A stretch of DNA of 64,000 nucleotides. It comes from Mucilaginibacter sp. OK268 (GTDB lineage Bacteria; Bacteroidota; Bacteroidia; Sphingobacteriales; Sphingobacteriaceae). The translations under genes and the position numbers were made by a program. The stretch covers positions 434,001 to 498,000 of the forward strand of contig NZ_FNJV01000002.1 of assembly GCF_900103125.1 (NCBI RefSeq), given 5' to 3'. Below, in pieces: positions 58,019 through 64,000 of the stretch (the first letter of the stretch is position 1; every line of letters begins with the position of its first letter). The notes under the pieces were generated by a model, which saw nothing but the letters and a program-made list of their open reading frames with translations, did not search any database and was not told where the DNA came from.

Positions 58019-58738
58019 TTACTCCTTCACCCGCACTGTCCTTTGCTCTATCCTTTTCTCATAATCTTTCCCCTGGAAAATACGGTGTACATAAATACCT
58101 GGGGTGTGAATATGATCGGGATCAAGCTCGCCGGGTTCCACCAGTTCTTCTACTTCGGCAATGGTTATTTTACCAGCCATGGCCATTACGGGGTTAAAGT
58201 TACGCGCGGTCGACCGGTATACGAGGTTGCCCATGGTATCGCCCTTCCAGGCTTTTACAATGGCGAAGTCAGCGTCAAAGGCCATCTCCATCAGATAATC
58301 CTTGCCATTAAAATTGCGTGTTTCTTTGCCTTCGGCTACTTCGGTTCCTACACCGGCGGGAGTAAAAATGGCCGGCATACCATAACCGGCAGCCATACAG
58401 CGGGTAGCCAGCGTACCTTGTGGCAGCAACTCTACTTCCAGCTCGCCACTGAGCAACTGGCGTTCAAATTCAGCGTTTTCGCCAACGTACGAGGAGATCA
58501 TTTTTTTTACCTGGCGTTGTTTCAGCATCAAGCCGATACCGAAATCATCAACTCCGGCATTGTTGGATATACAGGTTAATTCCTTACGTCCCTGTTTTAC
58601 CAGCGCCGTTATACAATTTTCGGGCAGCCCGCAAAGTCCGAAGCCACCCAGCATTAAAGTCATGCCATCCTGAATATCGCGGATGGCCTCATCGGCACCA
58701 CTAACTACTTTATTCATGTTCAATAATTGGTTGCTCAA
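58019..58738 (-). CDS. scoA: 3-oxoacid CoA-transferase, subunit A
   Basis: 239 residues. [17 protein letters not shown] is the glycine-rich CoA-binding loop; [34 protein letters not shown] and [18 protein letters not shown] are typical of SCOT subunit A. Leads the operon with scoB; cytoplasmic. Confidence 0.93.
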   Translation of the reverse strand: MSNQLLNMNKVVSGADEAIRDIQDGMTLMLGGFGLCGLPENCITALVKQGRKELTCISNNAGVDDFGIGLMLKQRQVKKMISSYVGENAEFERQLLSGELEVELLPQGTLATRCMAAGYGMPAIFTPAGVGTEVAEGKETRNFNGKDYLMEMAFDADFAIVKAWKGDTMGNLVYRSTARNFNPVMAMAGKITIAEVEELVEPGELDPDHIHTPGIYVHRIFQGKDYEKRIEQRTVRVKE

Positions 58739-58744
58739 AGTTAG

Positions 58745-58840
58745 AGATAAGAATTAAGAGTCAAGAATCAAGACATAAGAAATAGCATATAATAAAGCTT
58801 TTCCCTTCTTGTTTCTTGACTCTTATATCTTGACTCTATT
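58745..58840. repeat. GAGTCAAGAATCAAGA-type repeat, copy 2
   Basis: Left arm AGAGTCAAGAATCAAGACA (58756-58774) and right arm TTTCTTGACTC...CTTGACTC (58811-58836) are imperfect inverted copies between scoA and the CE2-like esterase gene. Confidence 0.55.
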
Positions 58841-58849
58841 CTGTATACC

Positions 58850-59947
58850 TTACCACTTTAACTGCTTATCAATAAAGCCGATCAGATCATCGGCCATAGC
58901 CTGCTGCTCTTTGGCGCTGGGATGTCCTGGCGTATTTTTGAATGGAAAAAAGTGAGTATAAATAGTTTTATCGTTGAGGCTGGCTACCGCTTTTTCGATA
59001 TAGCCCGGCCATGGCGAACCCTCTTTGGTAGCATCCATACTGCCCAGCGCGCAAATGATCTGTGCTTTGGGGTATTTTTTGCGAATGTTTTTTACAAACT
59101 CCCTATAAGCTTTAATGATCTGGTCGGGTTCTGGAGCTTTGGTGCCAAAGCGTTCTTTAAACTGCTGGTTGTTGGGTTGCTGAACTATCCAGGAGTCGTT
59201 TTGAAACAGGTTGATGACCACCAACTCCGGTGTATATTTCGAAAAATCCCATAAACTGGTAGGATCTGTAGGATCAAGCCGGTTATACATTTCGGGCATG
59301 ATGAGCGGAAACCAGCTTACCAGAACACCGATACCGCTTTTGGAGGTACATACATAATCCGCATCAAAATGACGGGCGGTAATGGCGGCATAACTAATAT
59401 AGCCATTTTCGTAAGGAGCGCTGCCCCTGTCCTTCCCGGTGGTATCCTCTACCGCGTAGCCGCAAGTGATGGAGTTTCCGAAAAACTCTATCCGGTGCTT
59501 TTTAGCAGGTGGTACAGGCAAAACCGTAGCCTCTTTGGCTAATATAAACTGGTAAAAAATGGTTTTACCCATTTCCCATTCGGTACGTTTAAATAATTCC
59601 AGGCTGTGCGCACCGGCGGGTAAATCTTCGGCAAGGGTGTAAACCCGTTTGGTATTATCCAGGTGGATAGTATTGATCACCTTACCATCAACAATTACAG
59701 TAAAATAGTTTTCGCCGCGCTCATCCTGTAGCATTGCCGAAGCACCGGTACCGTTAAAATTGATGCGGATTGATGAACCCGTCCAATAAAGTTCTGCGGC
59801 TTCGTCGGTCATGTTGATACGACCGGTATAGCGAATATGTGAGTCTTTACTTTTAAGTACCGCGATTTGGGCATTAGAGCAGCCTAAGCCGGCAGCAAAA
59901 ATGAGAAACAAAACTACAGAGCAAATCTTACGCATGGGTTGATTCAA
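58850..59947 (-). CDS. CE2-like acetylesterase (SGNH hydrolase with N-terminal jelly roll)
   Basis: 365 residues; lipoprotein signal with AAGLGC (C23). Residues 28-150 form a CE2-type N-terminal beta domain (YTGRINMTDEAAELYWTGSS). The SGNH domain follows: EFFGNSITCGYAVED (Ser of GNSIT), SKSGIGVLVSW, VINLFQNDSW (Asn) and PGHPSAKEQQ with the His. Removes acetyl groups from plant glycans at the surface (family inference). Single gene between repeats; no PUL genes near. Confidence 0.85.
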   Translation of the reverse strand: MNQPMRKICSVVLFLIFAAGLGCSNAQIAVLKSKDSHIRYTGRINMTDEAAELYWTGSSIRINFNGTGASAMLQDERGENYFTVIVDGKVINTIHLDNTKRVYTLAEDLPAGAHSLELFKRTEWEMGKTIFYQFILAKEATVLPVPPAKKHRIEFFGNSITCGYAVEDTTGKDRGSAPYENGYISYAAITARHFDADYVCTSKSGIGVLVSWFPLIMPEMYNRLDPTDPTSLWDFSKYTPELVVINLFQNDSWIVQQPNNQQFKERFGTKAPEPDQIIKAYREFVKNIRKKYPKAQIICALGSMDATKEGSPWPGYIEKAVASLNDKTIYTHFFPFKNTPGHPSAKEQQAMADDLIGFIDKQLKW

Positions 59948-59966
59948 TTAACAAAAATGTGGGTTT

Positions 59967-60058
59967 ACATGGTTTACACTTTTCATGGTTAACATACGTA
60001 CAAATTACTACTAATCAAATACTTATATTTTATTTCCAACAAAAAGTGTAAACCATGT
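59967..60058. repeat. 17-bp perfect inverted repeat
   Basis: ACATGGTTTACACTTTT (59967-59983) and AAAAGTGTAAACCATGT (60042-60058) are exact inverted copies 58 bp apart. Just upstream of the esterase gene. GGTTTACA is also repeated next to the left arm. Not a terminator (no tight loop); mobile remnant or operator pair. Confidence 0.5.
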
Positions 60059-60107
60059 TTTGGTATAAATATCATTGGCAAAACGTCAATTCATAAATAG
60101 CACGACA

Positions 60108-60470
60108 TTAGTCCAAAGGGGTACCAAACTGTAATATATAGGCATTGTTATCAAAAACCGCGAACTCCCGCATGCCATAGCTAAAATCCTCAATGGGATA
60201 GCAGATCACAGCTTTCTCCTTCATTTCGTTCCAGATCTCATCCACATTATTGGTGCGGATGTAAAACGAACCTGTGAATTTGGGCACTGTAAATGTTTCG
60301 TGCTCGTTGGGAAGTGCCAGCATAATTTCGATATCATCCCTGCTTACGGTTGCCCAGCCCCAGTCCTCATCAAAACCAACGCAGGTAAAACCCAGATTAC
60401 TAACATAAAAATCAACGCTTTCCTTAACACGAAGCGTATACAACATAGGAGTGATACTTTTTAATGCCAT
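60108..60470 (-). CDS. VOC family protein (glyoxalase/bleomycin resistance-like)
   Basis: 120 residues, one VOC module with paired beta-alpha-beta-beta-beta units: PMLYTLRVKESVDFYVSNLG, EIMLALPNEHE, KFTGSFYIRTNNVDEIWNEM and REFAVFDNNAYILQFGTPL. Metal-ligand pattern is incomplete, so a binding rather than lyase role is possible. Single gene. Confidence 0.8.
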   Translation of the reverse strand: MALKSITPMLYTLRVKESVDFYVSNLGFTCVGFDEDWGWATVSRDDIEIMLALPNEHETFTVPKFTGSFYIRTNNVDEIWNEMKEKAVICYPIEDFSYGMREFAVFDNNAYILQFGTPLD

Positions 60471-60483
60471 AGTTTATTATTTA

Positions 60484-60596
60484 GAAGCAAGAGTCGAGAA
60501 TCAAGAATCAAGATGGTTAAATAACACTAATAGTAATTATTAGGCTCAGTTGTCTTGGTTCTTGACTCTTAATTCTTGGCTCTCTCTTAAACAGCT
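60484..60596. repeat. GAGTCAAGAATCAAGA-type repeat, copy 3
   Basis: AGAGTCGAGAATCAAGAATC on the left (60490-60509) and TTCTTGACTCTTAATTCTTG on the right (60559-60578) are imperfect inverted copies, like 58745-58840. It lies between the VOC gene and the end of mutS2. Confidence 0.55.
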
Positions 60597-60599
60597 AAT

Positions 60600-62963
60600 T
60601 TACTTTAAATATGCATATGTTATACCATCTCCCCCCCGGTCAGCGTGTTCATCTTCCAAACGGTCAACCTGGTCGTATTTTTTAAGGTATTGCCTGATCA
60701 TTTTACGCAGGATGCCATCACCTTTGCCATGAATGATCTTGAGGTTATTAAAGCCCATCATCAGGGCACGGTCAAACAGTTTTTCAATGGCATGCAAGGC
60801 ATCTTCAGTACGCATACCCCGCACATCTATCTCCGGACTAAAACTGGCCAGATCACTGGTATGCGAATTAAAGTTCCTGCGAATATCCTTAGGTACCGAC
60901 GATTTAGAAACCTTGATCACCCGTTTCCTTTTGGCCACGGTACGCAGATCGCCAATGGCAATCACCACGTTATCCTTGATCAGTTCAATTATTTGTCCGG
61001 TAGTTTCCGAGTCAGTTAGTTTTACCCAATCGCCAGGTTTCAACTCCTCATCAGTGGCCGGATTTGGTTTTACCGGTTCAACCTTAACGGTATTCTTTTT
61101 CAGCTCTGTATTCAGGTTTTCGCGCAGGGTACGGGTCACTTCCTTATCGGCATTACTGCTTTTTATTTCAGATATGGTATTCTCTACCAGCTTATTCGCA
61201 TTCAGGATAATGTTTTTAGCCTGATCCTTAGCCTCTTTGATCAGCACCTTTTTATTTTCATCCAGGTAGCTTTTCAGCTTTTCATTTTCGGCTTGCAGCT
61301 CGTTCACACGGCGTTGCTGCTTATCCAGCTTTTGCCTGGTTTCAAATATCTCACGCTTTTCACGTTCCAGGTCAACCAGTAAAGTATCTACCTTTTTCTG
61401 GCCTTCGCTTATTTTATTTTTGGCGAGGTTAAGCACATTGGCGGGCAAGCCTATTTTTTGGGCTATCTCAAACGCGTATGAACTGCCGGGTTTACCGATT
61501 TCCAGCTGGTAAAGCGGTTTCATCTCCACGTTATTAAACAACATCGAAGCATTCTCGATACCCTCGGTATTGCTGGCGAATATTTTGAGGTTGGAGTAGT
61601 GAGTGGTTACCATCCCCCGTACCTTTTTATGATTCAATGACTCCAGCACAGCCTCGGCAATAGGGCCGCCAAACTGCGGATCGGTACCTGTACCAAACTC
61701 ATCGATCAGGATCAGCGTTTTGCCATTGGCATCCTCCACAAAAGTTTTCATTTTGCTTAAGTGAGCGCTATAGGTACTCAGATCACTCTCAATCGACTGA
61801 TCATCGCCAATATCAACAAATAGCTGCTTAAACACCCCAACCACACTGGCTTCGGCAGCGGGGATCAGCAAACCGGCCTGCACCATCATTTGCAGCAGAC
61901 CAACAGTTTTCATGCAAACCGACTTACCGCCGGCGTTAGGCCCTGATACCACAATAATACGGGTACCCTCATCAATATGTACATTGAGCGGCACCACCGT
62001 TTTTTGCTCGGCTTTAAAATTCAGGAATAGCAGTGGATGACGTGCATTGTATAATTTCAAACGGGCTTCATTCACTACCTGCGGCATTTCGCCCTCTATA
62101 TCAATAGCAAATAAGGCCTTGGCACGCACAAAATCAAGCTTGGTTAACAGGCTGTGGTACGATAACAAAAGCGGTGTATAGGGCCTTAATTCGTTTGTGA
62201 GCGTGGTTAGTATTTTAACTATCTCGCGGCGACGCTCAAACTCCAGATCGCGTACACGATTGTTCAACGTAAACACCTCCTCCGGCTCCATATAAACGGT
62301 TTGGCCCGATGCGGATTCATCATGAATAAATCCTTTAAGCTTGCGCTTATTTTCGGCCAGCAAGGGGATACACAGCCTACCATCGCGTACAGTAAGCGAA
62401 CCATCGGCCGTCCAGCCACTGCCTGACGCGGCTTTAAATATCTGGTCTATCTTTTTGCGGGCCTCTTGTTCGGCTTTGGCAATGCCCAGGGTAATTTCAT
62501 TCAGCTCGCGCGAAGCGTTGGGTCTTATCTTCCCTTTGGCATCAATAACAGCATCTATCTTTTTAAGGATAGCCTTTTCAATGGGCAGGTGTTCAAATAA
62601 AGCTTCGAGGTTGGGATACAGCCCTTCACGCTCGCTGAAATAAGCGATCACCGCGAACACGGTTTGCAGGGAGGCCTGCACCTGGTAAAATTCTTCCTCA
62701 GACAAAAATACACCCTCAATACGGGCTTTATTGGCTAAGGTTTTTATATCGAAAAAGTGGTGAATGGGTAAGGCAGCATCGTTAACCAGGATATTTTTAA
62801 ATTCATTGGCCTGGTTCAGGAACTTGTATATCAGATCGTAATTGCTCATCACCTGTATCTTGTCAACCATTTGTTGACCCATTTCGCTCAGGCAATGCGC
62901 TTTTATTAATTCTTTTACCTCGGTAAACCCCAGCTTATCAACACTATTTTTTGGGTAAAGCAT
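60600..62963 (-). CDS. mutS2: MutS2 endonuclease
   Basis: 787 residues. MutS core with Walker A VVSGPNAGGKSVCMKTVG and Walker B ILIDEFGTGTDPQFGG; a coiled-coil stretch (about 515-620, LEREKREIFETRQKLDKQQR); C-terminal Smr domain (about 710-787) with IDVRGMRTEDALHAIEKLF and HGKGDGILRKMI. It lacks the mismatch-recognition domain of MutS. Proposed roles: suppressing recombination, and in some bacteria rescuing collided ribosomes. Its start overlaps the DUF4296 gene by 20 bp. Confidence 0.95.
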   Translation of the reverse strand: MLYPKNSVDKLGFTEVKELIKAHCLSEMGQQMVDKIQVMSNYDLIYKFLNQANEFKNILVNDAALPIHHFFDIKTLANKARIEGVFLSEEEFYQVQASLQTVFAVIAYFSEREGLYPNLEALFEHLPIEKAILKKIDAVIDAKGKIRPNASRELNEITLGIAKAEQEARKKIDQIFKAASGSGWTADGSLTVRDGRLCIPLLAENKRKLKGFIHDESASGQTVYMEPEEVFTLNNRVRDLEFERRREIVKILTTLTNELRPYTPLLLSYHSLLTKLDFVRAKALFAIDIEGEMPQVVNEARLKLYNARHPLLFLNFKAEQKTVVPLNVHIDEGTRIIVVSGPNAGGKSVCMKTVGLLQMMVQAGLLIPAAEASVVGVFKQLFVDIGDDQSIESDLSTYSAHLSKMKTFVEDANGKTLILIDEFGTGTDPQFGGPIAEAVLESLNHKKVRGMVTTHYSNLKIFASNTEGIENASMLFNNVEMKPLYQLEIGKPGSSYAFEIAQKIGLPANVLNLAKNKISEGQKKVDTLLVDLEREKREIFETRQKLDKQQRRVNELQAENEKLKSYLDENKKVLIKEAKDQAKNIILNANKLVENTISEIKSSNADKEVTRTLRENLNTELKKNTVKVEPVKPNPATDEELKPGDWVKLTDSETTGQIIELIKDNVVIAIGDLRTVAKRKRVIKVSKSSVPKDIRRNFNSHTSDLASFSPEIDVRGMRTEDALHAIEKLFDRALMMGFNNLKIIHGKGDGILRKMIRQYLKKYDQVDRLEDEHADRGGDGITYAYLK

Positions 62964-63501
62964 CAGGATGTTTTTGTTTTAACTTTTTTAGAGAATCGGC
63001 CTTGCTCAAAGCCTTTACAGGCTTTTTCGCGGCTTTTTTAATAGAATCAGCTTTTTCCATAGCCCTTACAGGCTTTTTCGCAGCTTTTTTAATAGAATCG
63101 GCTTTATGGGCCATTTTGATGGAATCGGCTTTTAAATCGGCCTGGCGTTTTTGGGCCGATACCTTGTTAACCGAATCAGACAGGGCTTTGATCCGCTCAT
63201 CAACCTTATCATATATAGCCGTAAGCTTATCCGGATATGTGGCATAATAATTCAGGCTCTTTTTAAAAGTTCCTGAATCGGTATGAAACCGTTCAAAAAC
63301 CGCCAGGTAATTACCCATGCCATATTTGTACAAGGTATCGGGGGTTTGTAAACCGGTATATAAACGTCCGTCGGTGATGTGAATTTCGGTTAGTAAGCCA
63401 ACCATTACATCGGGTTTTATAAGCCCACCAGGGGGTTTATCGTTTTTACAGGCACATAAAAATAGTGATACTGAAAAAAACAAGGTTAAATATTTATGCA
63501 T
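62944..63501 (-). CDS. DUF4296 lipoprotein with lysine-rich repeat tail
   Basis: 185 residues; signal peptide with LFLCAC (C18 lipidated). Residues 25-110 are the DUF4296 domain (PDVMVGLLTEIHITDGRLYT, FKKSLNYYATYPDKLTAIYD). The last 60 residues are a repetitive Lys/Ala/Asp/Ser tail: KADSIKKAAKKPV occurs twice, with related KADSLKKLKQK. Overlaps mutS2 by 20 bp and is co-transcribed. Confidence 0.87.
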   Translation of the reverse strand: MHKYLTLFFSVSLFLCACKNDKPPGGLIKPDVMVGLLTEIHITDGRLYTGLQTPDTLYKYGMGNYLAVFERFHTDSGTFKKSLNYYATYPDKLTAIYDKVDERIKALSDSVNKVSAQKRQADLKADSIKMAHKADSIKKAAKKPVRAMEKADSIKKAAKKPVKALSKADSLKKLKQKHPDALPKK

Positions 63502-63554
63502 TCTGTAATTTAGCGGCTAATTAATTAAGCAAATTTTAAGTTTACCTCACCCTG

Positions 63555-63613
63555 CCCTCTCCTTTGGAGAGGGTTCAAAAATAGTAATTTAAAGTCCTCT
63601 CCTTTGGAGAGGA
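63555..63613. repeat. Tandem hairpins CCTCTCCTTTGGAGAGG
   Basis: Two near-identical perfect hairpins, 63555-63573 and 63595-63613, each with CTCTCC paired to GGAGAG, separated by 21 bp. Located between the divergent DUF4296 and YggS genes, so they cannot be simple terminators of either. Probably a repeat family. Confidence 0.6.
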
Positions 63614-63652
63614 TTTAGGAGAGGTCTATTTTTACAACAAATTTACGGATAA

Positions 63653-64000
63653 ATGAGCATTGCAGATAACATCAAAAGCTTAAAAAAAGAAACGGGGCCA
63701 GGGGTAACTTTATTGGCAGTGTCGAAAACTAAACCTGCCGCCGACCTGCAGGAGGCCTATGATGCCGGCCAGCGCCTGTTTGGCGAAAACACCGTTCAGG
63801 AAATGGTAGAGAAATATGAGCAACTGCCAAAGGACATCCAATGGCACCTGATAGGACATTTACAGACCAACAAAGTTAAATATATTGCGCCTTTTGTGAG
63901 CATGATACAATCTGTCGACAGCCTGAAATTGCTACATGAGATCAATAAACATGCTGAAAAAGCTGGTCGGGTGATTGACTGCCTGTTGCAGATATATATT
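63653..64000 (+). CDS. YggS family PLP homeostasis protein (partial)
   Basis: Starts ATG at 63653 and runs off the right edge (116 codons read). Motifs: LLAVSKTKPAADLQEAYDAG with the PLP-binding Lys K25, LFGENTVQEMVEKYEQL, WHLIGHLQTNKVKYI and SVDSLKLLHEI. This is the pyridoxal-phosphate-binding barrel of the YggS/PROSC family, which controls PLP level in the cytoplasm. Confidence 0.92.
   Translation, partial: MSIADNIKSLKKETGPGVTLLAVSKTKPAADLQEAYDAGQRLFGENTVQEMVEKYEQLPKDIQWHLIGHLQTNKVKYIAPFVSMIQSVDSLKLLHEINKHAEKAGRVIDCLLQIYI

Overview
The window is chromosomal DNA from a Bacteroidota bacterium, most likely family Sphingobacteriaceae and probably Mucilaginibacter or a close relative (inference from protein families and style, not from a search). 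Evidence: a SusC/SusD polysaccharide utilisation locus, DUF4959/DUF5000-type surface lipoproteins, a type IX secretion C-terminal domain, DUF4296, DUF4905 and DUF7009 proteins, the Hc1-like small histone, and several promoters of the Bacteroidota form TTG-N18..21-TAnnTTTG.

Layout. 1-2195: an overlapping DinB / DnaE-like translesion pair (DnaE cut by the left edge). 2350-2555: a very short transcription unit with its own promoter, a 26-residue ORF and a terminator. 2730-6569: minus-strand genes for GH105 hydrolase, RpiA, an NTF2-like protein, an AhpD-like protein and an AraC regulator. 6808-24564: a polysaccharide utilisation locus with two minus-strand operons, SusC-SusD-two DUF5000-type lipoproteins, and glycosidase-MFS sugar porter-DUF5107/TPR-GalM, plus a divergent AraC regulator. 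25154-27804: an MDR oxidoreductase and AraC regulator sharing a palindromic divergent promoter, then an SGNH esterase. 27805-31440: a repeat-rich, gene-poor stretch with a phytase-like lipoprotein, a small membrane protein and a GIY-YIG nuclease gene embedded in an array of palindromic repeats. 31451-36799: a T9SS subtilase, two tandem M57 metalloproteases and an Hc1-like histone. 36909-50263: a complete nitrate/nitrite assimilation cluster (porin, NarK/NasA-type transporter, fused nitrate reductase, rubredoxin-fused NirB/SiR-like protein, Crp/Fnr regulator, NirBD, siroheme methyltransferase). 51105-51175: tRNA-Gln(CTG) beside a tRNA 3' fragment. 51259-53969: uronate catabolism genes (KduI, mannonate-type SDR, DUF4350). 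54122-64000: housekeeping and mixed genes (Dps, LysM protein, uridine kinase, CoA-transferase A/B, CE2-like esterase, MutS2, DUF4296, start of YggS), with repeats between many of them.

How parts work together. The two sugar operons would bind and import an oligosaccharide at the outer membrane, cleave it with a clan GH-D type glycosidase, and handle the released hexose with GalM and the MFS porter. GH105, KduI, the mannonate dehydrogenase and DUF4350 belong to pectin/uronate breakdown but are split over the window. In the nitrogen cluster, nitrate would cross the outer membrane by the AlgE-like porin, enter by the MFS carrier, be reduced by a single-chain NAD(P)H nitrate reductase, then by siroheme NirBD; CobA supplies siroheme. 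FNR-type palindromes (ATGAT-N4-ATCAT) lie before both arms of this cluster, next to a Crp/Fnr gene with N-terminal cysteines.

Most notable: the GIY-YIG gene sitting exactly between units of a palindromic repeat array (30751-31437, with a lone copy at 6646), which looks like a nuclease-linked repeat system comparable in layout to RAYT/REP; the rubredoxin-fused reductase relative; the tiny peptide unit; and helically phased TTTTAAC repeats at 27910-27947. No CRISPR array, prophage or complete insertion sequence was seen.
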